Notes: generated from the sequence alone by a model not told the origin. DNA of 64,000 nt from Anadara kagoshimensis (GCA_021292105.1 CM037867.1:15886928-15950927), one strand, 5' to 3'. Shown: positions 8,293 to 17,715, counted from the stretch's first letter. Numbers and translations: made by a program.

Positions 8293-11129
8293 CATTTTTC
8301 AGATAATTTCTTTACGATCTGATTGGATAATAAGGTCCTTGTAAATACCGATATTACAATTTTACAAGGGTGATAAATAATTTACTCGGGTAATAAATAA
8401 AAATTACACGGGTAATAAGAAAGAGTGAATAGAGCGGTAATGGCCTCCACCATACAGTTCAATTGGGCAATAAACAGAGTAAAATTTACGCTTAGTTTGT
8501 AAGTATCAATCAAATTGACACATGATGTATATTTTATTGTGTATTATCTTAATATTCTAGTTAATTTTGCGCTCTCAATTTCCGATATTATCAATAAATT
8601 GAACTCGACATCGCTTACTCCTGGTAACCGATACACGGCGAAAGGGAAGTAACTCTCACTAAATTTACATTCTAATTTGAGTCCGACCTGTACATGTGGA
8701 GGGCCTCCAAGTGCTTTAAATGCCGGCACCGATGATGGTAGTTGCCATGTGTGGTGACACTTCAACCGAACCAAACTCATCTTGAAAAAGCTTGAAAATT
8801 GATGTTTAAAGATATTCCATGTCATATTCCTTCAAATTGAATATTGTTTCCACATCCCCAAGTTAAAATCGCCGATAACGGACATGTACATATGCATGCT
8901 GATCAATGCAAGTATCACCGATGTAAACAAAATATTAAAAAAACACTTTGGCAATTGTTTTCATATTATATTTTTAATCATGATTCATTCCATTGTGAAA
9001 AAACGAACTTTAAAAAATTAAATAACACAGTACAAATAATTGATGTGAGACGTTCTGACCCCTGAAACCAGCTGATGGGAGTAAAAGTAGTTCACGGTCG
9101 GCGTTGCTATGGTTGCGTTATTTTATTGGAGTATAACATGAAAAACGAGCGCGTACACTTGCACTGTGTTTGTATCACAGCCTGATGTAACAGAATTTAG
9201 AAATTAAATTATTCGTTGTTAATTTTTTCATTAAAATTGTTATTTTATGTTCATTGATAAAGAAAACATAAACTTTATTTTACAAATATACGGTTTTCGG
9301 GTTTCTTTTTATTGTAATCTTTTTTCATCTACAAAATTTTGAAAAAATAAGTCTGAATAAAATGATAAATTCGTTATCTGGTTTTTAGGCAGGTGATATG
9401 GAATTTTACAACCTTTCTGAATTTCTTATTTCCTGAGGCTGCGCCTCAGGAAATAAGAAATTCAGAAAGGTTGTAAAATTCCATATCACCTGCCTAAAAA
9501 CCAGATAACTAATAATATACGGTATACATAGAGGATCTTGCATGAGTGTTTATGTAATATTGAATTTATTAAACGAGTTGAATAATTTTTTATGCAACGA
9601 GCCTTGGCGAGTTGCATAAAACATTATTCAACGAGTTTAATAAAGTCAATATTGCATAGACACGAATGCAAGATTCTATTTATTATATAATCCCATAAAA
9701 ACTGTTTTTTCGTAGATTTAAAACTTGTCTTCTCATTATAAAGAAAACAGCTGATTGGCCGAAACACAAGTTCACGTAAATGTGTACATGCACCAAAATT
9801 AATCCTGCTGAAATATTAAAAGTAAACAATAGTCTGTCCACAGGATACAAAAACAAAACAAACATTTTCAATTTAAATACAATGTATCCTCTTTTTAGAA
9901 GAAAAGTACAAAAGTATCAGCTTAAATTAGAATCAACAAACAGTGTCAAATGAAACAAACTGTGGATCAAGTCAATTGTGTGACGTCACTCTGAAATGAC
10001 TTTATGCTTTATGACGTCACACTCATTCAATACGATTTTTATTGTATGACCGTATTACATGGATTATTGAGTAGATTATATAATAACAATGTAATACAAA
10101 TGAAAGATTCATTGAATAAAACCAAGTTCCAAATAATACGTAAGTTTTATGAAGTAACAGAAATCTCATTGTGTTTGAAACTAGTTTTATATGCTATAGC
10201 ACAGCTTGTTCCAACAACGAATCAAGCTGCATGCAAATAAATGTTTGACCATGGGATATTACAAGCATATGCTTATCAGGGCCTTCAAAAAGTGGCCGTC
10301 ATTAGAGTATTTTGATCAGTATGATGTCTTTGCGTCCAGAATTGTCATGGATATATTTGACGTCCCATAGGTACATGTTTCTTTCACTCACTTTTTGTAT
10401 TACACACATGGCGGGTGTAGCTAGTTAAACAGGAGCAGTTTACCCTTTTGGCCTAACTTCCCTCGTGAAAGTTTCGCGTGTTTAACCCAATTTGTCCGTT
10501 TCAAACTTTTTACTTTGGAATTGTGATTGGGACATGGATTAGTATGTTGGTTTTGTATTATATGTAGAAACCGTATGATTTTCATGTTACAAATGATTTA
10601 TATTTCCGGTCTTGGTTTGTGGGATTTCCTTGTAGTTTGTGTTATTGTTCAAATGCTTTACTAGATTTATTTTATTGTAGATTTTTATTAATTCAATAAT
10701 CAAATTCAGTTATACCAAACCATATCTAAATCACAATCCAAAGCATATTGAAAACTTTAATATACTGACAAATTAAGCTGGACCAAATGTGCTTGTCCTT
10801 CCGGTGCACCTGGACACACTACTTTGGTACTTTGCTTCTGGAGCACACGGATGAGTTCACATAATTTTTACTTAGCTTTTAAGGGTTATGATTTAGACAT
10901 GGATTGGTTTGTTTTTGTTTGATTGTTAAGGTATATGTACACGGATCTAAATAGAATTTATCAAGTTTTTGTGACCTAGTACCAGCTAAATATTGTATTT
11001 ACAATTTTCAGTGTAGAAGATAAAACATCTAGAGGCTGTAACCAAGTAACACAAGACGCAATGAATCAGCTACAAGGCCGAGGTCATAGTCTATGGCATG
11101 ACCTAGAAAATCGACGATATCGCTACTGA
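742..11129 (+). CDS. lipocalin-like secreted protein, gene A (six exons)
   Basis: Exons are 742-852, 5040-5164, 6381-6475, 7037-7261, 8042-8066 and 11012-11129, giving 699 nt and 232 aa. The start is the ATG that opens a signal peptide (MKALAIIGLTQLIVFCNG, cleavage expected near residue 18). The mature chain has a GLW triplet at residues 40-42 (the lipocalin G-x-W), a strand pair GNDQLLLSFC / RVAAALSRR at about 126-152 resembling lipocalin strands G-H with the conserved arginine, a helix RELFLRKFRELGIP at 160-173, and a Cys at 187. It has eight cysteines outside the signal peptide and a basic aromatic C-terminus NRRYRY. Lipocalins bind small hydrophobic ligands extracellularly; the ligand here is unknown. 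Introns are GT-AG except intron 4 (GC-AG). The exons were joined by keeping phase and by matching gene B on the opposite strand. The protein model is firm; the family name is a pattern judgement. Confidence 0.8.
950..1205 (-). repeat. R1 repeat, partial copy
   Basis: The sequence AGGGATATTGCTAGCC and the following GGGCTTGTCGGGGCCCTC are the reverse complement of the 3' half of the R1 copy at 1483-2020. The two copies point away from each other. They lie in intron 1 of gene A. Confidence 0.65.
1483..2020 (+). repeat. R1 repeat, longest copy
   Basis: Taken as the reference copy. It opens near 'ATCCATGGCCGAATCACAAT', carries the core GGAAGTGAGGCCGGGTGCTC and GGTAAGCACCTCCTG, then GGACGTCAAGTATATCC, and ends near TTGTTGCATAG. 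More than a dozen related pieces occur in this window. The open frame at 1570-1890 is an accident of the repeat: it is not conserved among copies. R1 has no recognisable transposase, no clear tRNA promoter and no poly-A tail, so its class is unknown. Confidence 0.75.
2277..4185 (+). mobile_element. element b, copy 1
   Basis: The whole stretch is repeated in inverted orientation at 24682-26635. Copy 1 runs from CGACTGCAAAAATATTG to TAGTTGCCTATG. Homology stops sharply at both points, which fixes the ends. The element is AT-rich and shows no credible protein. Near the 3' end a long hairpin is formed by CACCTGT (about 4091) and ACAGGTG (about 4147), with an inner CCGATC/GATCG pair. Copy 2 shows insertion between A and T with no target duplication, so a Helitron-like non-autonomous element is possible. 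The terminal bases do not give a clean CTRR, so this stays open. Confidence 0.7.
4487..4618 (+). repeat. R1 repeat, partial copy
   Basis: It matches the R1 core (GCTCCAGAAGGGTAAGCACC, TGTTTAGC, then GGGATGCCAAATATATC). It abuts an R1 copy in the opposite orientation, making an imperfect inverted pair. Confidence 0.65.
4618..4935 (-). repeat. R1 repeat copy
   Basis: The reverse complement carries GGAAGTGAGGCGGGGACCTC, GGTGCCCCTGTTTAGCTAGC and GGACGTCAAATATATCATG. It ends about 100 bases before exon 2 of gene A. Confidence 0.75.
5370..5545 (+). repeat. R1 repeat, decayed partial copy
   Basis: The order of R1 landmarks is kept (ACAATCCCAAAGCAAAGTA, GAATTTCCACTAGGGAA, TTGCTCTGGAAGAGTGG), but with many differences. 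It lies in intron 2 of gene A. Confidence 0.5.
5690..5895 (+). repeat. R2 repeat copy
   Basis: Begins AGCACTAGACGGCAGTTACG, with GGAATACAATTCCTCATCA. The same text in the same orientation occurs at 48460-48640, in intron 1 of gene B. Confidence 0.55.
6061..6250. repeat. MITE M3, copy 1
   Basis: Bounded by ACAGTCGAATCTACC and TTTATAGACAGTTTTGACTG, with the internal landmark ATATTATTTGAACCTGTA. Close relatives are at 42885-43061 and 46315-46500. It ends about 130 bases before exon 3 of gene A. A non-autonomous DNA transposon (MITE) with TIRs starting CAGTC(A/G)AA. Confidence 0.65.
6625..6845 (+). repeat. R1 repeat copy
   Basis: Runs from ACACTAATCCATGTCCGAA through GGGAAGTGAGGCCAAATGCT to GGACGTCAAATATATATC, covering the 5' half of R1. 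In intron 3 of gene A. Confidence 0.7.
7262..7263 (+). other. GC-AG splice donor, gene A intron 4
   Basis: Exon 4 ends ...ATAAATG and the intron opens GCAAGT. Only this junction keeps frame: the codon G|AT (Asp) is completed by exon 5 at 8042, and exon 5 leaves AA|T for exon 6. Using the nearby GT instead gives a stop at the start of exon 6. The paralogue uses the same GCAAGT at 44991-44996. Confidence 0.85.
7660..7885 (-). repeat. tRNA-SINE S, decayed copy
   Basis: Ends with the head region of SINE S in reverse (CGGCCGGGGTTCGTGCC, CTCCCACTTACTTAGCGAG, GAGCTAC). Upstream text resembles the body with many changes. In intron 4 of gene A. Confidence 0.55.
8225..8289. repeat. (TA)n microsatellite
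   Basis: An uninterrupted run of TA dinucleotides, about 30 units, in intron 5 of gene A. Confidence 0.95.
8290..9372. other. intron 5 of gene A, no gene seen
   Basis: AT-rich sequence with a loosely repeated CGGGTAATAAATAA motif near 8360-8420. Short open frames (for example 8544-8825, minus strand) show no family motif and no splice context. Confidence 0.5.
9373..9509. repeat. perfect 137-bp palindrome (foldback element)
   Basis: Two 67-base arms are exact reverse complements around a 3-base centre (TGC). The arms meet in CCTGAGGC-TGC-GCCTCAGG, and the outer ends are GTTATCTGG and CCAGATAAC. I checked the arms base by base. As RNA or single strand it would form one unbroken hairpin. In intron 5 of gene A. 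Confidence 0.95.
9535..9674. repeat. imperfect palindrome (foldback element)
   Basis: The outer arms ATCTTGCATGAGTGT / ACACGAATGCAAGAT and the inner arms TTATGCAACGAG / GAGTTGCATAA surround a CCTTGGC centre. It starts 25 bases after the perfect palindrome. The arms differ at several positions. Confidence 0.85.
9981..10019. promoter_or_regulatory. paired TGACGTCA palindromes (CRE-like)
   Basis: TGACGTCA occurs exactly at 9981-9988 and 10012-10019. The flanking GTG/CAC extends the inverted symmetry (GTGTGACGTCA ... TGACGTCACAC). CREB/ATF-type factors bind this octamer, but a role here, inside intron 5 of gene A, is not shown. The pair may be the end of another foldback repeat. Confidence 0.4.
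10198..10547 (-). repeat. R1 repeat copy
   Basis: The reverse complement keeps the 3' landmarks (CAGCTTGTTCC, GCATGCAAATAAATG) and the core GACGTCAAATATATCCATG and AAACTGCTCCTGTTTAACTA. In intron 5 of gene A. Confidence 0.7.
10713..10935. repeat. two decayed R1 ends in inverted orientation
   Basis: 10713-10805 reads like the R1 5' end (ATATCTAAATCACAATCC). 10840-10935 reads like its reverse complement (GACATGGATTGGTTTGTTT). It is weaker than the other copies. Confidence 0.4.
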
Positions 11130-11175
11130 TGCCGACTTCTCGACGTAACTGGTTCTCCTACAACACATATCGACC

Positions 11176-11181
11176 AATAAA
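11176..11181 (+). terminator. polyadenylation signal, gene A
   Basis: AATAAA lies 47 bases past the stop codon of gene A. Gene B has AATAAA at a similar distance, and the 3' UTRs share GCGTAACTG-like sequence. Confidence 0.65.
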
Positions 11182-11424
11182 GTTAAAATCCTCAACTGTT
11201 TGACGAATACATTTCTGGTTTTTTTATGGAACAGATTCGCCTTCGTATAACATTTTCTCATTAAACAACAATAGAGTAAATGATTATTCAAATTTTATAA
11301 AATATATAGACTCAATTATCTATTTTCAGACAATAAAACAGTTGCTTCCAACTACAAACAATTGACTATTTCACGACTAATTATTTGTTCAAAATGGCAT
11401 GGGTCATTAATTGATTCATTGATT

Positions 11425-11705
11425 GATTGAATGAGTGAATGGGAATTAACGTCAAATAATTCCGCTTATATCGAGACTTCAGCTACAGGTGAAGTTACAG
11501 AATTTTTTACCTTTGCAATGTGCTCAGTACAATGTGCTTGGAGGGTTCATTAAAGTGCCAAAACACGGGGCATCGCTTCCCGAAAGGACCCGTGACTTTC
11601 ATTTCTGAATACCGTTTGATAGGCGAATGAACAGTCACTACCCTTTCTCCAAGTATTAGTCAGACATCCCACATTCGAATTGAACACTCGACCAACTGAA
11701 ATATC
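11425..11705 (-). repeat. tRNA-SINE S, diverged copy
   Basis: It keeps the body order of SINE S (TTATATCGAGACTTCAGCTA, GAAAGGACCCGTGACTTTC, AACAGTCACTACCC) and a decayed head near 11690. It lies downstream of gene A. Confidence 0.7.
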
Positions 11706-11929
11706 AAAGAAATCGTCGATATCGTTAACAATTTCAGTTCTCCTACGCCGTATATAGCTATTTCGTATGACCAATAATGAAGTCAATAATTCTATATAGT
11801 TGTCATATACCATTTTTTGAATTTAATCATAAAATACATTCAAAAAATGGTATATGACATAGTCAAACCTATCAAAAGGTACAAGTGGAAATGACCTTTA
11901 TGGGGAAGTGACTCTTGTATATATACAGG

Positions 11930-12670
11930 ATATACAAGTTATACATATAAATCCGGGAATATAGAATTCCTTAAATCCGGAAATATAAAATTCCTTAAAT
12001 CGGGGAATATACTGAAAATCCCTTAAATTCGGGAATATAGGATCTCTTAATTCTGGGAATATAAAATTCCGTAAATCTGGGAAATATAAAATCCTTTAAT
12101 CTGGGAAATATAAAATCCTTTAAATCCGGGAATATAGGATCTATTAAATCCGGGAATATAAAATTCCGTAAATCTGGGAAATATAAAATTCCATAAATCT
12201 GAGAAATATAAAATCCTTTAAATCCGGGAATATAGGATCCCTTAAATCTTGGAATATAAAATTCCGTAAATCTGGGTAATATAAAATTCCGTAAATCTGG
12301 AAAATATAAAATTCTTTAAATCCGGGAATATAGGATCCTTAAATCCGGGAATATAAAATTCCGTAAATCTGGGAAATATAAAATTCCGTAAATCTGGAAA
12401 ATATAAAATTCTTTAAATCCGGGAATATAGGATCCTTAAATCCGGGAATATAAAATTCCGTAAATCTGGGAAATATAAAATTCCATAAATCTGAGAAATA
12501 TAAAATTCCATAAATCTGGGAAATATAAAATTCCATAAATCTGAGAAATATAAAATTCCATAAATCTGAGAAATATAAAATTCCATAAATCTGAGAAATA
12601 TAAAATTCCATAAATCTGGGAAATATAAAATTCCATAAATCTGGGAAATATAGAATCCCTTAAATCCGAG
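11930..12670. repeat. 25-bp minisatellite
   Basis: About 28 units of roughly 25 bases, consensus AAATCTGGGAAATATAAAAT plus TCCGT. The middle part (12340-12650) is most regular. Because the unit has no stop in any minus-strand frame, long minus-strand frames appear in all three phases; these are not genes. A few stray units recur at 12880-12930. Confidence 0.95.
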
Positions 12671-12989
12671 TATGCATCTTGATTTCCAGGGGAACAAAAG
12701 GCCACAACAACACCTCTCCATATGATACGGTTCTGGGATAACTTCTTCAGTCCAGTCCTTGTCTTTCCAGCTGTTTATGCCTCTGTGTAGGTACTTCTGT
12801 GCCAAGTCTGTTTTGGCCGGTAACTCTTTCTATTCTCCTGTGGGTTTCAGTCATATCAAGAGCCTCTCTGATGGGAATATAGAATCTCTTATAAAATCCG
12901 GGAATATAGGATTCCTTTAATCCGGGAACTCATCGTGTCCTTGGCTTGAATTTGATAGTTATAGACTTGTCTGCAGCAAATTGAAATTT

Positions 12990-13150
12990 ACTGTAATAAT
13001 AATAATAATAATTTTACTTTGTTTCTAAATATATATTTATGTTATGTCGAATTAAAAAGTCCATAGAGCTTATGTCAATTGGAAAATTATTTAACTTTGA
13101 TTAACACGCATCTTGTAAATAATAATAATAATAAAATTAATAATAATAAA
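12990..13150. repeat. (TAA)n microsatellites
   Basis: Two short TAA/AAT runs lie at about 12993-13013 and 13118-13150, separated by ordinary AT-rich sequence. 13150-13550 holds no gene that I can see. Confidence 0.75.
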
Positions 13151-13552
13151 AGAAAATGTACAATTCTAACATGAACCGAGATAAAGTCCTACATACCTTT
13201 TTGAGGTTAAGTAAAATGGGTCATATACTAGTACATCAAATATTTAACATAAACCTAGATAATGCCCTACATACCTTTTGGGTCAAAGTGAAATAGGTCA
13301 TATTACAATTAATAATATGTAATATGTTTTTAACTTGTCATAATGATATGAATACTTTTTCTTAAATGAACCTTACTACGATGGCCGGTATGAGCCGAGA
13401 CAAAACCGTTTATTGAAATATAATTTTTTGCCGTTAGGCGGTTTGCAGCAATTTTTTCAAACATTTTTAAGCAATCGATTTTTAATACAGTTTTCACGGA
13501 TGACTATCACGTGTCTGATGTTAATCCCAACCAAAGAGAAAAATAACGTGTG

Positions 13553-14000
13553 ATCAATAATTTTATCCTGGTGAAAATGTGTCCGGGTGATAGAAGTTCA
13601 AAGTAATGTCTATCCGGCGGATTAAATTCGAAAGCTTTTTCCGTAAAATATTATCCTTGGATATTTTTTACCTGTAAATTATTCATGGAACAAATCTCAT
13701 AATTTGAAAATATCCTAGGAAAATATTAATTTTCATAGGGGTTAAATAAACCGTTACAATATCAATAACGCGTGAATATGAAAATAAGATGTAGCCAAAG
13801 GAAGATGTATTGTAACGTTTAATTTTATCCCCTATGGATATTTTATTGTGAATTTTGTTCCATATAATATTTTCTATTTTCTAGGTAAATAATATCCAAG
13901 GATAATATTTTACGGAACAAGCAGTGATATTTATTCAACCGGATAGATTCTACCATGAAGTTATATCCTCCCGGACACATTTTCACCCGGATAAAATTAT
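13553..14000. repeat. MITE with about 200-base inverted arms
   Basis: The left end AATTTTATCCTGGTGAAAAT is answered by ATTTTCACCCGGATAAAATT at the right. Inner inverted landmarks include CCGTAAAATATTATCCTTGG / CCAAGGATAATATTTTACGG and a CCTATGG-type pair around a centre near 13780. Non-autonomous; no protein. Confidence 0.85.
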
Positions 14001-14017
14001 CGATTCAGTACATGTCA

Positions 14018-14795
14018 TAGGCGTAGGAGGGTTTTTAATATTGGGGGGGCCAAACCGAAGCTATGTCTTATGTCGCGCCGCAGGTGGCACGAGGCGGGGA
14101 GAGCTGGAGCGTATGAGAGGGGTGCTAAACCCCTCGCATAAGTGGTGGTCCGGGGGGCCTCCCCCGGAAAATTTTCCGAAAACTAAGTCCTGTCTAGACG
14201 CATTTCAATGTATTGTGCATCGTTTTGATAGGTTTAAAACGCTGTGATATCAAGGCAAGATTATATAAAAAAAATAACCGTATGACACAAGTTTCATAAT
14301 CACCCTCATTGCAGATGGATATCAGAGGCCGATCCAGAATTTTAGAAAGGGGGCGTATAATGTGAGATTTGAAGGCTCGAACCTTCTAGGGGGGTTCGGG
14401 GGCATGCTCCCCCGGAAAAGTTTGAAAAAGTGGCGTAAAAATCCTGCATTCTGGTGCAATCTGAGCTGAACAATATGTATTATTAGCGACATAAAGGGGG
14501 TGCGTATTCCCCCTACGCCCCCCGCTGAATCCGCCACTGGATATGGGGTACCCCGGAAAATTTTGACGCCCTTTTACAAGTATAATGATGAAATTGATAA
14601 TTGATTGGTTACCAGATAGACATTTCCTGTTAAAGCTCTTGTTTTTGTTTTTTTTTTTTTTTTCTTTTTTTTAGCATGATACAAAATTTCACACAATATA
14701 TTGCGGGGGCCTGGCCCCCCCCCCCTTCTCTGACATTGGGGGGGGGGGGGGCCGGCCCCCGCTGGCCCCCCCTGCTCCTACGCCTATGCATGTGT
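14018..14795. repeat. G-rich repeat cluster with inverted ends
   Basis: CATAGGCGTAGGAG at 14018 is mirrored by CTCCTACGCCTATG at about 14782-14795. Inside are two units with GGGGG...CCCCCGGAAAA landmarks and a segment bounded by GGCCGATCCAGAATTTT (14321) and GAATCCGCCACTGG (14527). 14700-14770 contains long C and G runs with G-quadruplex potential on both strands. Short open frames here are by-products. Confidence 0.65.
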
Positions 14796-15204
14796 ATTAA
14801 GTTTTTGTCCTGGCTCATATCGGTCACTGTACCTTACAGATAAACTATGTCAGGTGTTCATAGAGTAATCTCCCTTGTATTATAAGCAGCTATCTACAAC
14901 CTGTACATGTTGTGTCTGGGCGAGTTGATCTTATTTCATTATCATCATATTTACAGGTAATATTTATTTGTAAAATTGACCCAGGTAACGTAAAATCGAA
15001 AGATAAATGTACGTCAATATTGTTCAAACTAATAATTATTATAATTTACAGGATTGGAATACATGAACACCGATCTATATTTTGACCTGGCCCAACTTAG
15101 AATCAAAGTACTGAAAGAACTGATGTTAGCGTTCTGAACCTTGACCTGTTCATTGCACTTTTTGTTGAAACTTTTACAAAAATTCTCATTACAGCTATAG
15201 CGAA
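14796..15204. other. no gene seen
   Basis: Unique-looking AT-rich sequence. No splice-framed coding segment or known repeat was recognised. Confidence 0.4.
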
Positions 15205-15870
15205 TCATGTCTATTGGCAGGCATGACCGAGCGGTACTGTCACTTGCTTTCTAGGTCAAAGGTTGTTGGTTCAAACCTCACTCGGAACTTGGAAATTTTC
15301 TTAGACGATTTTCATCTTTTGCCCATACTAGAGCTGTAAAAAGTTCGATACTTGAAGTCTTTCGGATGAGATTCAAAACCGAGGCCAGTGCCTCGGCGCA
15401 TGCTTAAGACACCTTTGTAGAGTTCGAAAAAGAAAAGGCCACTTGTGCTTTCTACAGAGGAAGCAATTGAAACAGACTGAGCAAAGTATTAAAGAAACTA
15501 ACTTTTGTCGTTTTCTCGACCAATATTGTTTTAAACCCCTCAACGCTCAGTGGATTTCTCCTATATAACCTGCAACAATAATTTAATCAATTCCGTTGAC
15601 CATTTTCGGGCATTTGCATAAGCAAACGTATACTACCCTAGTTCTGTTTAAATTCCAAGATGTCCGTTGTGGTATGCTAGTCTGCGGCATACTGACTCTG
15701 TCAGCTAGCATCTTAAAGCCGTCCTAAGTGCGCATGGGTAAAAGGCAGAACACTTGCGCCATCTCGCGCATACACGAACTTGTTATTAGATTAATCCTTA
15801 GAGATTAATAAACGTGCTTACGTCTTAAATAGCTGAAAGATTGCTGATGCAACGTTAAACAACATTACAA
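15205..15870 (+). repeat. tRNA-like SINE (second type, long)
   Basis: The head ATGACCGAGCGGTACTG followed by GTTGGTTCAAACCTC resembles box A and box B of a Leu/Ser-type tRNA. The tail near 15820-15855 reads TTAAATAGCTGAAAGATTG then AACGTTAAACAACATTACAA, as in bivalve SINE tails (general knowledge). The middle (15500-15800) may hold a nested piece. Confidence 0.5.
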
Positions 15871-15879
15871 CGAACTAAC

Positions 15880-16145
15880 TCAACCACCAACACCGACCTG
15901 ACTCGGAAAATTCTTGTAGCTGATTGTACTGGAAAAAGCTCACAAATTACATCACATTTCACCACCTGGGTTCGATTCCAAATCGGTATATATCCTAGTG
16001 TGGGAAAATCTGTCAGTTCGCTTGCAAGATCAAGTGTTCTACCTTGACTCACCGGTTTCCCCCACCATTCCAGAACTGACCCCATCGATATAAGTGAAGG
16101 AATTTTTACGGGGCCGGAAAGGGGGGGGGGGCTCAATTATTCAAC
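15880..16145 (-). repeat. SINE-like fragment
   Basis: On the minus strand GGTGGGGGAAACCGGTGAGT is followed by CTTGCAAGCGAACTGACAGA and AATCGAACCCAGG, a pattern of bivalve tRNA-SINE bodies. It ends in a C/G run. Related words recur in 18390-18830. Confidence 0.4.
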
Positions 16146-16540
16146 TCCATGAACGTTACTCCATTCCCGGAAAGGATCCATCGCTTCTCATATACAGCGT
16201 AGACCAAACACTTGGCTAAATTAAAGTAGTCAAATTAATATTGTTTATGCATTAATATTGTGTTTTACTTTTTTGTTTGTTTGATCATGTTTTTCGATTA
16301 ATAATTGAAATGAAAATTATATTTTGTTTTTATTACAACGTTCAGGCGTGTTAGAGAACAGCTGTGGGGAAAATGACTCACTATAAAATCAATGAAATAT
16401 CTACCACTCAGAGCCGATTGTCCATCACAGGGGTACCTTATGGCGATCTTGACAGAACAGGTAACAAAAACCACCACTCCGGACACATGACTGCCACCAT
16501 TGTGGATGTTTTGTCCTAACTCGACGCATGATCTAATCAA

Positions 16541-16544
<4 letters not shown>
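16146..16544. other. no gene seen
   Basis: AT-rich sequence, no family match. It precedes the AG microsatellite. Confidence 0.4.

Positions 16545-16588
<44 letters not shown>
16545..16588. repeat. (AG)n microsatellite
   Basis: An uninterrupted AG run of about 22 units. Confidence 0.95.
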
Positions 16589-16592
<4 letters not shown>

Positions 16593-16948
16593 ACTTATAT
16601 CGCGGCGGACAGTTCTTGGTTAGCTGAGGAAATCTGAAAAAAACCACCGACCTTCGGCAAGCACATGACAAACTTTCTGCAATAGGATCTGTCTAGTGGA
16701 ATTAAAATCTAGGTGGTGAGAGCTGTGACCCCTTAAGTCGATTTATAGGTCTATCGTTCCCTTCTAAAGTTCAGTTGTCTGTTTATAAGTTTGTTGATTT
16801 GAGTAATTTCACGCCTGGAATAGCCTGGACCATACAGTGGCGACCTCCGGCAACCCCTGTTCTTCCTCTCTTCTCTCGTTCAAATTGGCCAATTACACGG
16901 ACAGAACTTATATTAAGCATGATGAATTATTATTTTTCATATTTGTAG

Positions 16949-17715
16949 GTCACTGGGCAGTTTGGAACATCTGTAAACATTTTGAAGCAGCTAGGTTGCT
17001 GTCTTTCTATAATGGTTTTATAGATTTCCCAAAACTGGATTCGGCAGCCGCAGGATTTTTTATCGTCAAGCATATATTCAATTTCTCTCCAAAGCTACAC
17101 AAAACCATTGGCGTAAATACACCCATAGTATTCGACTTCAAAGTTCAGATTTTGGATATAGGCAAAACATCTCTTTTAGTTTCAACGAAACTTTCGAATG
17201 GCGAAGGAGAAATTCTGGGAGAAAACTTATACAAGTATGTTTATGTAAACAGAATAACCAGACGACCAAAGCCTCTTCCGGTTTGGTGGATGGAGAAAAT
17301 GTCGCCGTATAAAACTAAAGGGTTTAAAGGCGGAATGGCGAAAACCCCTGTTCCGGTTCTACCAGATGGCGCTTTTCAGTACAAGGTGAAAATGCGTCAT
17401 AGCGACACTGACAAGAACGGTCATGTTAATAATTCCATATATATTAGATTGTGTATTGACTGCGGGACAAAGGCGGCCATAAAAGGATATTTCCGGCGTT
17501 TTAATTCAGACATGTGTCACTACTCTGTTCTAAATATAGATGCTCAGTATTTAGGGGAAAGTAATGTCAACGATGAACTTGTTGTTTACACGTGGCAAGA
17601 TGCCTTAGACGATTGCGTTCTTCATTTTCTGGTTTACGTTGAAGAGAAATTAGTATTCTATACCAGCATGAAATTAGATCCTTTAAAAAATTCAAGAATA
17701 AAACAAAAATTGTGA
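16949..17715 (+). CDS. double hot-dog thioesterase, acyl-ACP-thioesterase-like, last exon
   Basis: This family hydrolyses acyl thioesters to release fatty acids. The open frame runs from 16807 to the TGA at 17713 with no in-frame ATG before the conserved part, so I do not take it as a one-exon gene. A good acceptor (pyrimidine-rich, TTTGTAG) ends at 16948, exactly where family-like sequence begins (GHWAVWNICKHFEAAR). A hot-dog fold in the first half is followed, about 190 residues in, by the motif RHSDTDKNGHVNNSIY, with the Asp, His and Asn-Asn typical of thioesterase hot-dogs. The encoded part is about 255 aa, close to a full two-domain enzyme. Several AATAAA signals lie within 60 bases of the stop. 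The first exon was not found. A recent retrocopy that lost its start is the alternative. Confidence 0.75.

Noticed and set aside
11107-11129. RYamide-type neuropeptide at the end of gene A/B proteins
   Set aside because: The tail ends in RYRY without the Gly needed for amidation, and it is part of a larger folded, cysteine-rich protein.
12339-12805. Three overlapping minus-strand frames with repeated aromatic-rich peptide
   Set aside because: They are products of the 25-base minisatellite, whose unit happens to lack stops.
13924-14247. 107-codon frame ending in the G-rich repeat
   Set aside because: It spans a MITE arm and an unrelated repeat. No domain, and composition is set by the repeats.
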